Shown here one piece after another: positions 51,765 to 61,452 of a stretch of DNA of 64,000 bases. The notes beneath the pieces were generated by a model, which was not told the DNA's origin, ran no database searches, and saw nothing but the letters and a program-made list of their open reading frames with translations. Numbering within the stretch: position 1 is the first letter of the stretch; every line of letters starts with the position of its first letter. The stretch is taken from assembly GCA_003490145.1 (NCBI GenBank), contig QULQ01000006.1:62001-126000 (forward strand), read 5' to 3'. Source of the stretch: Lachnospiraceae bacterium OM04-12BH. Its GTDB lineage: Bacteria > Bacillota > Clostridia > Lachnospirales > Lachnospiraceae. The position numbers and the translations under genes are program-made.

Positions 51765-52976
51765 ATGGAGCTTTATGTGACGAAGAATCAAAAAAAACTC
51801 CGGTGCGGAATTACAACAGGTACCTGCTGCACAGCAGCAGCGCTGGCTTCGGCCAGGCTGCTTTTTTGTATATGTGGAAATAAAGTGAACGGGCAGGAGG
51901 AAGCTGTGAACTTAAGACTGCCGGGAGGCAGTCAGATGCAGGTGCCGGTTTTTATGTCAGAAAGGACAGATGATTTCGCAGAATATTATGTGGTCAAGGA
52001 CAGCGGGGACGATCCGGATGTGACTAACCATGCAAAGATCTATGCGGGAGTAAGGATCCTTCCAGATGAAACAGAACCGCAGAAAGACTGGTTCTGTGAC
52101 GAGGAAAGAAAAGGTCTGTATCTGACAGGGGAAGAGGGGATCGGAAGAGTCACAAGAGAAGGACTTCCTGAGAAAACAGGACAGGCAGCGATCAATCCGG
52201 TGCCAAGGAAGATGATCTTTGGAGCAGTGAGGGAAGTACTGAAGCTGGCTGATGTGTCAGAAAGGGTGCTGATCACTGTGCGGATTCCAGGTGGTGAGGA
52301 ACTGGCAGAGCGGACCTTTAACAGAAAGCTGGGGATCGTCGGAGGCTTGTCTGTTCTTGGAACGACAGGGATACTGGAGCCTATGAGCGAAAAAGCGATC
52401 GTGGATACCATTGAGACGGAGATCAGACAGAGGGCTGCAGCCGGAGAAAAGAACCTTCTGCTTACACCCGGAAATTACGGCAGGGGGTATGTCAGTGAAT
52501 ATCTGCAGCTTGACATGGACAGCAGTGTGAAGTGCAGCAATTATATAGGAGAAACCATTGATCTGGCGGTCAGCTATGGTATGGAGAGGATCCTGCTTGT
52601 GGGAAATATCGGCAAGCTGGTTAAGCTGGCGGCAGGGATCATGAATACCCATTCCAAGGTGGCAGATGGCAGAAGAGAGATCATGGCATTATACACCTTT
52701 CTGGCAGGGGGCTCCAGGGAACTTGCAGAGAAGATCATGTCCTGTATTAATACAGAGGAAATGATACCGCTTCTTGAAAAAGCGGGGCTCAGGGAAGCAG
52801 TGATGGAAAAACTGCAGGAAGCAATTGACAGTTATGTCAGACACAGAGGCGGCTCTAAGGTGACGATCGCTGTAATGCTGTTTTCAGAGCATTTCGGATT
52901 TCTGACACAGACGAAGGAAACAGCAGAGCTTCTGCCTTATTTTACAGGCAGGAATGAGAGAAAGGATGAAACATGA
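51765..52976 (+). CDS. cbiD: cobalt-precorrin-5B C1-methyltransferase CbiD
   Basis: A 403-residue protein of the anaerobic cobalamin route, adding the methyl group at C1. The LRCGITTGTCCTAAALASA N-terminus is characteristic, followed by KDSGDDPDVTNHAKI and VTREGLPEKTGQAAINPVPR. Start at ATG 51765 (MELYVTKNQKKLRCG) with AGGA eight bases upstream. It is the first cobalamin gene of the visible operon. The stop overlaps cbiF by four bases. Confidence 0.94.
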   Translation: MELYVTKNQKKLRCGITTGTCCTAAALASARLLFCICGNKVNGQEEAVNLRLPGGSQMQVPVFMSERTDDFAEYYVVKDSGDDPDVTNHAKIYAGVRILPDETEPQKDWFCDEERKGLYLTGEEGIGRVTREGLPEKTGQAAINPVPRKMIFGAVREVLKLADVSERVLITVRIPGGEELAERTFNRKLGIVGGLSVLGTTGILEPMSEKAIVDTIETEIRQRAAAGEKNLLLTPGNYGRGYVSEYLQLDMDSSVKCSNYIGETIDLAVSYGMERILLVGNIGKLVKLAAGIMNTHSKVADGRREIMALYTFLAGGSRELAEKIMSCINTEEMIPLLEKAGLREAVMEKLQEAIDSYVRHRGGSKVTIAVMLFSEHFGFLTQTKETAELLPYFTGRNERKDET

Positions 52977-53782
52977 TTTATTTTGTAGGTGCAGGACCGG
53001 GAAGTGAGGATCTGATCACGGTAAGGGGGCAGCGGTATCTGACAGAGGCAGATATTGTGATCTATGCAGGATCACTGGTCAACCCGGCGCTTTTGAAAAA
53101 TACCAAAGAAGACTGCCAGATCTACAACAGTGCATATATGACTCTTCCTGAGGTGATCCAGGTAATGGAGGAGGGAGAAAAGGCAGGAAAAATGACAGTC
53201 AGGTTACATACAGGGGATTCCAGCCTGTATGGCGCTGTCAGGGAGCAGATGGAAGAGCTGCAAAGGAGAAATATAGCCTGGGAGGTGTGCCCGGGAGTCA
53301 GCTCCTTTTGCGGGGCGGCAGCAGCACTTTCTCTGGAATATACGCTTCCCGGGATATCCCAGAGTGTGATCATCACACGCTCGGAGGGAAGGACTGCTGT
53401 TCCGGAGAAAGAGAGCCTTCGAAGCCTTGCAGCCCATCAGGCTACCATGGTGCTGTTTTTATCATCAGGACTGGCAGAAGAGGTAAGCCGGGAGCTGATC
53501 GGTGGTGGATATGCGCCGGATACTCCGGCAGCAGTTGTATATAAAGCAACCTGGCCGGAGGAAAGGAAATTTGTTACCACACTTTCTTTGCTTCCGGAGA
53601 AGATGAAAGAAGAGGGCATTTCAAGGACAGCGCTGATCATCGTGGGAAATGTGATAGACAGTGGCTTTGAAAGATCGAAGCTTTATGATCCTTGTTTTAC
53701 TACCGGATATCGGAAGGGGATGGACACGCAGAATGCCGGAAAGGAGAAAGGCTATGAGAGCAGGAATGATTGCCTGCAGTGA
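52973..53782 (+). CDS. cbiF: cobalt-precorrin-4 C11-methyltransferase CbiF
   Basis: A 269-residue SAM-dependent tetrapyrrole methylase: MIYFVGAGPGSEDLITVRG, VIYAGSLVNPALL, HTGDSSLYGA and PGVSSFCGAAAAL are the family motifs, with the GAGPG loop and the GD-S-Y segment shaping the SAM pocket. It methylates C11 of cobalt-precorrin-4. The start overlaps cbiD and the C-terminus overlaps cbiG by 29 bases. Confidence 0.95.
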   Translation: MIYFVGAGPGSEDLITVRGQRYLTEADIVIYAGSLVNPALLKNTKEDCQIYNSAYMTLPEVIQVMEEGEKAGKMTVRLHTGDSSLYGAVREQMEELQRRNIAWEVCPGVSSFCGAAAALSLEYTLPGISQSVIITRSEGRTAVPEKESLRSLAAHQATMVLFLSSGLAEEVSRELIGGGYAPDTPAAVVYKATWPEERKFVTTLSLLPEKMKEEGISRTALIIVGNVIDSGFERSKLYDPCFTTGYRKGMDTQNAGKEKGYESRNDCLQ

Positions 53783-54830
53783 AGCAGCATATGACCTGAT
53801 GATCCTGGTCAGGGAAAGATGGCAGCAGAAGCATCCGGAGGATGAGCTGGAATATAAGGTGAAGTGCAGGGCACTTTCCTCCATTTCCATGGCTGAAACT
53901 GTGACAGAGCTGACAGGAAGCTGGTTCCCGGATAAGGATGCTATTCTTTTTTTCTGTGCCAGTGGAATTGCAGTACGCAGTATTGCACCCTTTCTCAGAC
54001 ATAAGGCGAAGGATCCGGCTATCCTTGTCATTGATGAAACCGGAAGGTTCTGTATTTCCCTTCTTTCAGGTCATCTTGGCGGAGCCAATACGCTGGCAGA
54101 GGAAATTTCCGGACTGATGGCAGATAAGGGGATGATCCCGGTGATCACTACAGCCACAGACCGGGAGGGATGCTTTGCTGTTGATGAATTTGCCAGAAGG
54201 AATGGCCTTGTCCTGACTGATTTCCAGTGCGCAAAGGAAATTTCAGCAGCGATCCTCCAGGGGGAGAAAATATTCTTTGACTGCAGCTATCCTGTAGAAG
54301 GAGAAGTGCCGGAAGAGCTGATCCTTGAAAAAAGCAGGGGAAAAGAAAATGGTCTTGAAAGGGAAGAAAAGCGTATCCTGATCTCGGACAGGGTATACAC
54401 AGCTGCCGGAGCTGCAAAGAAGGGATGCTGCCTGCAGCTATTGCCAAAGAATATTGTAGTTGGTATTGGCTGCAGAAAGGGAACTGATAAGGAAATGATC
54501 CGGCAGGCAGTCACTGCACATCTGCACAGTCTCTGTCTTTCAGAGGAGGCAATTGCCGGTGTGGCAAGCATTGACCTGAAGCAGGAGGAAGAAGGGATCC
54601 TTGCCTTCTGCCGGGAAAAGCAGATTCCCTTTATGACCTATTCTGCAAAGCAGCTGCAGATTCAGATGGGCAGCTTTACTGCGTCAGATTTTGTAGAAAA
54701 GGTCACAGGTGTGGATAATGTCTGTGAACGCAGCGTAGTGGCATCAGGTGCAGCTCTCTTGTCAGGCAAACGGGCAGAGAATGGTGTGACCACAGCAGTA
54801 GGAGAATATCAGAGGAGTATCGTATTTTGA
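53754..54830 (+). CDS. cbiG: cobalt-precorrin-5A hydrolase CbiG
   Basis: A 358-residue protein. Start at 53754 (MRAGMIACSEAA) behind AAGGAG at a seven-base spacing. Residues about 50-140 include FFCASGIAVRSIAPFLRHKAKDPAILVIDETGRF and SLLSGHLGGANTLAEEI, typical of CbiG. The C-terminal domain (NIVVGIGCRKGTDKE...SGAALLSGKR) is the CobE-like part. It opens the delta-lactone ring and releases acetaldehyde, a step specific to the anaerobic route. Confidence 0.94.
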   Translation: MRAGMIACSEAAYDLMILVRERWQQKHPEDELEYKVKCRALSSISMAETVTELTGSWFPDKDAILFFCASGIAVRSIAPFLRHKAKDPAILVIDETGRFCISLLSGHLGGANTLAEEISGLMADKGMIPVITTATDREGCFAVDEFARRNGLVLTDFQCAKEISAAILQGEKIFFDCSYPVEGEVPEELILEKSRGKENGLEREEKRILISDRVYTAAGAAKKGCCLQLLPKNIVVGIGCRKGTDKEMIRQAVTAHLHSLCLSEEAIAGVASIDLKQEEEGILAFCREKQIPFMTYSAKQLQIQMGSFTASDFVEKVTGVDNVCERSVVASGAALLSGKRAENGVTTAVGEYQRSIVF

Positions 54831-55579
54831 AGCAGATTTATGTAGTAGGCATCGGACCTGGAAAAGAAGAAGGCATGACGGCAGAGGCAAGGGACGTGAT
54901 CTCTTCCTGTGAGGTGATTGTAGGGTATCAGAAATATATAGAGCTTATCCGTGCCTTATGTAAGGGAAAGGAAATCATTGTTACCGGAATGAGGCAGGAA
55001 AAGGAACGCTGTGAAAAGGCACTTCTTACTGCACAGGAGGGAAGGACGACAGCTATGGTCTGCAGCGGAGATGCCGGTGTATATGGTATGGCAGGTCTGC
55101 TTTATGAAATGGGAGAGGCATATCCAGGAGTGGAGATCCGTGTGGTTCCGGGTGTGACGGCTGCCCTTTCCGGTGCGGCAGTACTTGGTGCACCGCTGTC
55201 CCATGATTTTGCATTGATCAGCCTAAGTGATCTCCTGACGCCGTATGAACTGATCGAGAAGAGACTGGCACTGGCGGCGCAGGCAGACTTTGTGATCTGC
55301 CTTTATAATCCTTCCAGCCATAACCGGCCGGATTATCTGAAAAAAGCCTGTGAGATCCTTCTTCGTTATAAAAGAGGGGAGACAGTCTGTGGCTATGTGA
55401 GAAACATTGGCAGAGAAGGAGAAGAAGCAGAGATCCTTTCCCTTCTGCAGCTCAGGGAGGCACAGGTAGATATGTTCACCACGGTGTTTATCGGGAACAG
55501 TACGACCAGAAGGATAGGAGATAAAATGGTAACCCAAAGAGGGTACAGGATCGAAAATCAGGAAGGAAACAGGGTATGA
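54827..55579 (+). CDS. cbiH: cobalt-precorrin-3B C17-methyltransferase CbiH
   Basis: A 250-residue methylase from a TTG start that overlaps the cbiG stop (TTGA), with GAGGAG upstream. It has YVVGIGPGKEEGMTAEA, CSGDAGVYGMAGL, PGVTAALSGAAVLGAPLSHDFALISLSDLL and CLYNPSSHNRPDYL, all typical of the ring-contracting C17 methylase. It acts before CbiF in the pathway. The stop shares ATGA with the next gene. Confidence 0.95.
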   Translation: MKQIYVVGIGPGKEEGMTAEARDVISSCEVIVGYQKYIELIRALCKGKEIIVTGMRQEKERCEKALLTAQEGRTTAMVCSGDAGVYGMAGLLYEMGEAYPGVEIRVVPGVTAALSGAAVLGAPLSHDFALISLSDLLTPYELIEKRLALAAQADFVICLYNPSSHNRPDYLKKACEILLRYKRGETVCGYVRNIGREGEEAEILSLLQLREAQVDMFTTVFIGNSTTRRIGDKMVTQRGYRIENQEGNRV

Positions 55580-57621
55580 GACTTGTCATCTTTGGTGGGA
55601 CAACAGAAGGAAGAGTGCTGGCAGAGAAGGCTGCGGCATTAAAGATACCGGTAATTGTCAGCGTATCCACAGAATACGGGGCAGAGCTTCTGAAGGAGAA
55701 CGCTTTTCTTACGGTACATCAGGGCAATCTGACAGAGGAAGAAATGGAACAGCTTCTTCTTTCATGGCAGGCAGAGCTTTGTATGGATGCGACTCATCCC
55801 TATGCAGAGCTGGTGACAAAGAATGTCAGAAAGGCCTGTGAAAAGCTGGCTCTGCCCTATTTCAGGATCCTTCGAAAAGAGGAAGCCACGGATGCCGGGG
55901 AAGACAGAGTTTCTGTGAAAAGTGTGGAGGAGGCAGTTTCCTTCCTGCAGGAGACGGAAGGGAGGATTTTCATTGCTACAGGCAGTAAGGAACTGGAGAA
56001 ATATACAAAGCTCCGGAACTTTAAGGAACGCTGCACGGCAAGGATCCTGCCCTCGGAGGAAGCCATTGCAAAGGCCGTTTCCCTTGGATTTTCAGGGAAA
56101 CATCTGATCGCTATGCAGGGACCTTTTTCAGAAGAACTGAATGAAGCCATGCTGAAGAGTGCCGAAAGCAGGTACTTTGTGACGAAAAGCTCCGGAAAAG
56201 AAGGAGGATTTGCAGAAAAATGCAGGGCGGCCAGGACAGCCGGAGCAACCCTTATAGTGGTGGAAAGACCGGAGGCAGAATGCCCGGAAAAGAAGGAAGG
56301 GCAGGATGCAGAAAAGCAGACCATGACGCTTCAGGAGGCCTGCCAGCTTCTGGAAGGCGTGGCTTTTAAGGCATCGGATGGGACTGTGCCGGAAACAGAC
56401 AGAGAAGTATATCTCATTGGCATGGGGCCTGGAAGAGCTTCCTTGCTGTCTGTGGAAACCCGTCAGGTGCTTGAGTCCTGTGAGGTGCTGATCGGATCCG
56501 GACGGATGCTTCAGGAGGCACATCAGGTGCTGGCGGAAGATAAGCCCTGCTTTATCAGTGTCCGGAAAGAGGAGATCGCAGCCTATCTTAAGGAACACAG
56601 CGGCATAAAAAGAGCAGCCGTTCTGTATTCCGGGGATGTGGGCTTTTCTTCCGGGGCAAAAGGCATGGAAGAGCTCCTTGCAGGGAGCTTCCACGTAAGT
56701 CGTATTCCGGGTATTTCTTCTCCGGTCTATTTTCTGTCACTACTTGGACTATCGCTTGAGGAAGCAGCACTTGTAAGCTGTCATGGAAGGGAGCAGGAGC
56801 TGATTCCGCTGCTTTTAGAAGGGAAGAAGGTCTGTGCTCTGCTCGGTGGCAGAAGCCAGCTTTCCGGGCTGTGCGAGAAGCTGGTTTTCTATGGACTTTC
56901 TGATGTAGGGGTCACTGCAGGAGAGAGGCTTTCCTATCCGGAGGAGCGGATCAGGAGGGGGCGGCCAGAGGATTTTATCGGGAAGGAAACAGACAGTCTT
57001 ACCATAGCTTTACTGGAAAGAACAGAGAGCGGTACAGACAGAAGAAGCCTTCCGGGACTTCCGGATGATTCTTTCAGCCGGGCAAAGGTGCCTATGACCA
57101 AGGAAGAGATCCGGGTATTGTCTTTAGCCAAATTAAACCTGAAAAGGGACAGCATCGTTTATGATATCGGAAGCGGAAGCGGCTCTGTGGGAATTGAGGC
57201 AGCACTTTTTGCCACGGAAGGAAAGGTATACGCTATAGAAAAGAAGGAAGAAGCGTATGCCCTTACCGGAGAGAATGCGAGAAAGCACAGGGCATCCAAT
57301 CTTTTACAGATAAGGGGAGAGGCACCGGAGGCTTTACAGGAGCTGCCGTCACCGACCCATGCTTTTATCGGAGGCAGCAGCGGCAGACTGACTGAGATCG
57401 TAGAAGCAGTGCTGCAGAAGAATGACAGGGCAAGGATCGTGATAAATGCCATTACCCTGGAAACGCTGGAAATACTGCTGAAGCTGAAAAGGGAAAATCC
57501 ACGCTGCCGGAATATGGAACTGCTTCAGGTACAGGTTACAAGGGTAAAAGAGCGTTCCATTTACCATCTGACAGAAAGTGAAAATCCGGTATGGATCGCA
57601 GCATTTGGAGGAGAGAAATGA
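55576..57621 (+). CDS. cbiJET: CbiJ-CbiE-CbiT fusion (precorrin-6A reductase / C5,15-methyltransferase / C12-decarboxylase)
   Basis: A 681-residue protein with three domains. Residues 1-255 are CbiJ (FGGTTEGRVLAEKA, DATHPYAELVTKN, IAMQGPFSEELN), the NADH-dependent reductase. Residues about 275-475 are CbiE (VYLIGMGPGRASLLSVE, LYSGDVGFSSGA, PGISSPVYFLSLLG), a tetrapyrrole methylase. Residues about 495-681 are CbiT (RAKVPMTKEEIRVLSLAKL, DIGSGSGSVGIEAA), a class I SAM methyltransferase and decarboxylase. CbiE-CbiT fusions are known as CobL; the extra N-terminal CbiJ makes three consecutive steps one chain. The ATGA overlaps on both sides show co-translation. Confidence 0.93.
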   Translation: MRLVIFGGTTEGRVLAEKAAALKIPVIVSVSTEYGAELLKENAFLTVHQGNLTEEEMEQLLLSWQAELCMDATHPYAELVTKNVRKACEKLALPYFRILRKEEATDAGEDRVSVKSVEEAVSFLQETEGRIFIATGSKELEKYTKLRNFKERCTARILPSEEAIAKAVSLGFSGKHLIAMQGPFSEELNEAMLKSAESRYFVTKSSGKEGGFAEKCRAARTAGATLIVVERPEAECPEKKEGQDAEKQTMTLQEACQLLEGVAFKASDGTVPETDREVYLIGMGPGRASLLSVETRQVLESCEVLIGSGRMLQEAHQVLAEDKPCFISVRKEEIAAYLKEHSGIKRAAVLYSGDVGFSSGAKGMEELLAGSFHVSRIPGISSPVYFLSLLGLSLEEAALVSCHGREQELIPLLLEGKKVCALLGGRSQLSGLCEKLVFYGLSDVGVTAGERLSYPEERIRRGRPEDFIGKETDSLTIALLERTESGTDRRSLPGLPDDSFSRAKVPMTKEEIRVLSLAKLNLKRDSIVYDIGSGSGSVGIEAALFATEGKVYAIEKKEEAYALTGENARKHRASNLLQIRGEAPEALQELPSPTHAFIGGSSGRLTEIVEAVLQKNDRARIVINAITLETLEILLKLKRENPRCRNMELLQVQVTRVKERSIYHLTESENPVWIAAFGGEK

Positions 57622-60026
57622 AAAAACAGGCAAGGATTCTGCTGGCTGCGCCAAAGAGCGGAAGCGGAAAAACATTATTTACCTGTGGACTGCTGGCACT
57701 GTGCAAAAAAAAACAGATCAAAGCGGCTGCCATGAAATGCGGCCCTGACTATATTGATCCCATGTTCCACAGGAAGGTGCTTAAAGTACCTTCCGGCAAT
57801 CTGGACAGCTATTTTACCGATGAGGATACTCTGAGAGGGATCCTGACAGACAAAATGGAACAGAGTGACCTGACTGTGATCGAGGGAGTCATGGGCTTTT
57901 ATGACGGACTTTCCGGGATCAGCGAAAAGGCCAGTACCTATGATGTGGCAAGGCTCACGAAGACGCCGGTGCTGCTTGTGGTGGATGGAAAGGGAGCCAG
58001 TGTTTCCCTGGCAGCACTGATCCGTGGAATAAGGGACTACCGGGAAGACAGTCACATAGCGGGTGTGCTTTTAAACAGGGTTTCTCCTGCTTATTATGAA
58101 CGGATCAAAGCAGTGATCGAGAAGGAGTGTGAGCTGCCTGTCCTTGGCTATCTGCCGGAGCTGCCGGTGCTTTCTGTGCCGTCAAGGCATCTTGGACTGC
58201 TGCAGCCTGAGGAGCTTGCCGGATTTGATACCTGGATTACAGAGGTTAGGGATGCATTGGAAAAGACGGTGGATCTCGAGGGGATCCTTGCTGTGGCAGA
58301 AACAGCACCGGAATTGCAGACAGGAGAAAGCGGATCACTGCCGGTGCTTTCCACCAAAGTCCGGATCGCACTGGCACAGGATGAAGCCTTCAGCTTCTTT
58401 TATGAAGAGAACAGGAAGCTCCTTGAAAAAATGGGGGCAGAGGTCTGCCTGTTTTCTCCTATCCATGATCAGGAGCTGCCGGAGGAAACAGATGGCCTGA
58501 TCCTGCCAGGAGGCTATCCGGAGCTGTATGCAGAGGCACTCTCTGAAAATTACTCCATGAGAAATCAGGTAAGAAAGGCCTGCGAAGGAAACATGCCGGT
58601 TCTTGCCGAATGCGGAGGCTTTCTTTACTTACAGAAAAACCTGACTTATGAAGGGAAAACCTTTGACATGGCAGGGGCGCTTGATGGAGAAGGATTTCAG
58701 ACGAAGAGCTCCGTAAGGTTTGGTTATCTGGATGCGGCAGCAGAAAAGCCAGGACTTCTTGGGGATGCAGGGGTATCGATCCGTGGACATGAATTCCATT
58801 ATTTTGATTGTAGTAACAATGGGGATGGCTTTACGGCGAAAAAGCCGCTTTCAGACAGAAGCTATTCCTGTATGATATATACAGCACATATGGCAGCAGG
58901 ATTCCCTCATTTTTATTATGAAAGCAATCCGGAGATGCTCTATAGCTTCCTTCGTGCCTGTGAAAGCTACCGGGCAGGGCGGCTTGCAAAGAAGCATCTG
59001 GACAGTATAGCAAAGCCCATTGACAGTCTTGGACTTCTGGAGGATATGGTGGTGAAGCTGTGCAGGATCGGAAGATCCGAAAAGCCTTATCCACTGGAGA
59101 AAAGGGCACTTCTTGTGCTATGTGCGGATCATGGCGTTGTAGAGGAGGGAGTGACCCAGACTGACAGCAGCGTGACCAGAGTGGTGGCAGAAAATTTCGC
59201 GAAAGGAAATTCTACGGTAAACTATATGGCGGAGGTAGCCGGTGTGGATGTATATCCGGTAGATGCCGGCATGAAGGGAGAATACTACCGGGACAGAACC
59301 CTGAGAAGGGATGCAGTGGCAGACCGGAAGATCGCAGAGGGCACAGGAAACCTTACGAAGGAGGCCGCCATGACAGGAGAGCAGTGCAGAAGGGCACTGG
59401 AGGAAGGAAAGGCACTGGTAAAGGAGCTGAAGGAGAAGGGCTATACTATTCTTGCAGTAGGAGAAATGGGGATTGGGAATACCACGCCAACCAGTGTGCT
59501 TGCCGGGCTGTACCTGAATAAAGATGCAGGAGAGGTGACAGGAAAGGGAGCCGGTCTTTCCTGTGAAGGCTATGAGAGAAAGTGCCGGGCAGTAGAAAGG
59601 GCGCTCACAAGGATACGGGCAGAACACCATACGGATCCGCAGGAGCTGCTGGCAGAAGGAGGCGGTCTTGAGATCGCCATGATGGCTGGTGTATTTCTGG
59701 GAGCAGTGAAGGAGGAAATACCGGTAGTGCTGGATGGTGCGATTTCCTGTGTTGCAGCGCTTGCGGCATACCGGATAGACTGCCGGGTGACGGATTATCT
59801 GCTGCCATCCCATATGTCAGGGGAAGGAACCGGAGCCATGGCGCTTTCTGCTCTTGGTCTGCAGGCTCCTGTCCGGGCCGGCATGCGGCTTGGGGAAGGA
59901 ACGGGAGCGCTTACTCTGTTCCCGCTGCTTTCCATGGCCATGGAGGTCTATGAAAGGATGGGAACCTTTACCGACTATGAAATCAGAAGCTATGAACGGT
60001 TTCAGGAAGAAATAGCGGAAGCCTGA
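57618..60026 (+). CDS. CbiA-CobT fusion (cobyrinate a,c-diamide synthase / DMB phosphoribosyltransferase)
   Basis: An 802-residue protein in one unbroken frame, start 57618 (MKKQARILLAAPKSGSGKT) behind GGAGGAGAG. Residues 1-450 are CbiA: an ATP-binding P-loop at 10-18 and an amidotransferase-like domain with Cys332 in AECGGF. Residues about 456-802 are CobT: LCADHGVVEEGVTQTDSSVT, GEMGIGNTTPTSVL, LPSHMSGEGTGA and RLGEGTGALTLFPLL, where the Glu is the catalytic base in Salmonella CobT. The domains act at distant pathway steps, so the fusion is notable. It uses glutamine and ATP, and nicotinate mononucleotide, respectively. Confidence 0.92.
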   Translation: MKKQARILLAAPKSGSGKTLFTCGLLALCKKKQIKAAAMKCGPDYIDPMFHRKVLKVPSGNLDSYFTDEDTLRGILTDKMEQSDLTVIEGVMGFYDGLSGISEKASTYDVARLTKTPVLLVVDGKGASVSLAALIRGIRDYREDSHIAGVLLNRVSPAYYERIKAVIEKECELPVLGYLPELPVLSVPSRHLGLLQPEELAGFDTWITEVRDALEKTVDLEGILAVAETAPELQTGESGSLPVLSTKVRIALAQDEAFSFFYEENRKLLEKMGAEVCLFSPIHDQELPEETDGLILPGGYPELYAEALSENYSMRNQVRKACEGNMPVLAECGGFLYLQKNLTYEGKTFDMAGALDGEGFQTKSSVRFGYLDAAAEKPGLLGDAGVSIRGHEFHYFDCSNNGDGFTAKKPLSDRSYSCMIYTAHMAAGFPHFYYESNPEMLYSFLRACESYRAGRLAKKHLDSIAKPIDSLGLLEDMVVKLCRIGRSEKPYPLEKRALLVLCADHGVVEEGVTQTDSSVTRVVAENFAKGNSTVNYMAEVAGVDVYPVDAGMKGEYYRDRTLRRDAVADRKIAEGTGNLTKEAAMTGEQCRRALEEGKALVKELKEKGYTILAVGEMGIGNTTPTSVLAGLYLNKDAGEVTGKGAGLSCEGYERKCRAVERALTRIRAEHHTDPQELLAEGGGLEIAMMAGVFLGAVKEEIPVVLDGAISCVAALAAYRIDCRVTDYLLPSHMSGEGTGAMALSALGLQAPVRAGMRLGEGTGALTLFPLLSMAMEVYERMGTFTDYEIRSYERFQEEIAEA

Positions 60027-60059
60027 TGTGGGCTTAAATGAGGCAGTGAGGAGAGAAAG

Positions 60060-60608
60060 ATGCTCAGACTGGTGACAGGCGGAAGCTGCAGCGGTAAAAG
60101 TGCTTTTGCAGAAAAGCTGGCAATAGAGGAAAAGAAAAAGCACCCGGCAGGCACTCTTTATTATGTGGCTACCATGGTACCCTATGATGAGGAATGCCAG
60201 GAACGGATCAGAAGACATCGCAGGATGCGGAAGGACAAGGACTTTGTGACGAGGGAATGCCATACGGATCTTTCCAGACTGACAGCAGAGAAGGAGGATG
60301 TATTCCTGATCGAGTGTCTCTCAAATCTTCTGGCTAATGAGATGTATGAAAAGACAGGACGGCTGCAGGAAAAGAGCAGTGCACCTTTCTGTGTGGAAGA
60401 GGTGATCGCAGCACCGGTACGAAGGCTTGCCGGGCAATGTGCAGCTGTGATCGTGGTGACTAATGAGGTCTTTTCAGAGGGAATTGCATTTCCGCAGGAA
60501 ACGGCGCTGTATCTGCAGCTCCTTGGAAAAAGCAACTGTCTGCTTGCCAGGGCGGCAGACAGTGTGACAGAGGTGATCTGTGGGATCCCTGTGGAACGGA
60601 AGCAATAA
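60060..60608 (+). CDS. cobU: adenosylcobinamide kinase / guanylyltransferase CobU
   Basis: A 182-residue P-loop enzyme: LVTGGSCSGKSAFAE at the N-terminus, YVATMVPYDEECQERIRRHRRMR with the family Arg/His cluster, and VVTNEVFSEGIAFPQETALY near the C-terminus. It phosphorylates adenosylcobinamide and adds GMP. The ATG has GAGGAGAGAAAG in front. The usual NEVG-GIVP motif is partly changed to NEVFSEGIAFP. Confidence 0.92.
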   Translation: MLRLVTGGSCSGKSAFAEKLAIEEKKKHPAGTLYYVATMVPYDEECQERIRRHRRMRKDKDFVTRECHTDLSRLTAEKEDVFLIECLSNLLANEMYEKTGRLQEKSSAPFCVEEVIAAPVRRLAGQCAAVIVVTNEVFSEGIAFPQETALYLQLLGKSNCLLARAADSVTEVICGIPVERKQ

Positions 60609-60662
60609 ATGGAAAACGGGATGAACCGGAAAACGGACAGACAGAAAACAGGAGGAAACATT

Positions 60663-61430
60663 TTGAAAGCACTTATTATGGCATTTTCCACATATTCCAG
60701 GATTCCCATGCCGAATGTGGAGTTTTCAGAAAAGAACCAGCGGGCAAGCCTCTGCTTTTTTCCGCTGATCGGTATTGTAATCGGACTTTGCCAGTGGCTG
60801 CTTATGCATTTCTTTTCCTTTCTGCCGGTGATCCTGCCACATACCGATCTGACCTTTCCCCTGATCCGGGCAGGCTTTATGTGTGCTCTGCCGGTTTTGG
60901 TCACAGGAGGGATCCATATGGACGGCTTCCTGGATACCGTGGATGCCAAAAGCTCTTTCAAAAGCAGGCAGGAGAGGCTGAAAATCCTGAAGGATCCTCA
61001 TACAGGTGCCTTTGCTGTGATCTACAGCTCCCTGTATTTTATTATTTCCACGCTGCTGTACTTAAATATGACTGAGGCATCAGTTCTGCTGCTTCCTATG
61101 ATCTATGGCATGGAGAGAGCCTTAAGTGCCCTGTCCCTTCTGATCTTCAGGAAAGCAAGGGAAGATGGCATGGCGGCTTCCTTTGCCGGCAGTGCAGGCG
61201 GTTACGTAAAATGGGTGCTGCTGGCAGAAGCAGTGCTGCTTGCAGTGCTGATGGTAGCTTACAGACCCCTTGCCGGCATATTTTGTGTTTTGACAGCGGC
61301 AGCCAGCTTCGTATATTACCGGGTGTCCTCTTATAAATGGTTCGGCGGGGTGACCGGGGATCTGGCGGGACACTTTCTGCAGCTCTGTGAGATCTGCATG
61401 CTGTTTATGGCAGTGTTATTTGGAATGTAA
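60663..61430 (+). CDS. cobS: adenosylcobinamide-GDP ribazoletransferase CobS
   Basis: A 255-residue integral membrane enzyme. I choose the TTG at 60663 because AGGAGG (60650-60655) is seven bases before it and the protein then starts MKALIMAFSTYSRIPMP, as in most CobS. An ATG at 60609 is possible, adds 18 hydrophilic residues and has no good ribosome site. GGIHMDGFLDTVDAKSSF and RLKILKDPHTGAF are the conserved Asp-rich motifs, followed by membrane helices. It joins GDP-cobinamide to alpha-ribazole. Confidence 0.93.
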   Translation: MKALIMAFSTYSRIPMPNVEFSEKNQRASLCFFPLIGIVIGLCQWLLMHFFSFLPVILPHTDLTFPLIRAGFMCALPVLVTGGIHMDGFLDTVDAKSSFKSRQERLKILKDPHTGAFAVIYSSLYFIISTLLYLNMTEASVLLLPMIYGMERALSALSLLIFRKAREDGMAASFAGSAGGYVKWVLLAEAVLLAVLMVAYRPLAGIFCVLTAAASFVYYRVSSYKWFGGVTGDLAGHFLQLCEICMLFMAVLFGM

Positions 61431-61452
61431 AAGACAGACAGGAGAAAAGCCG

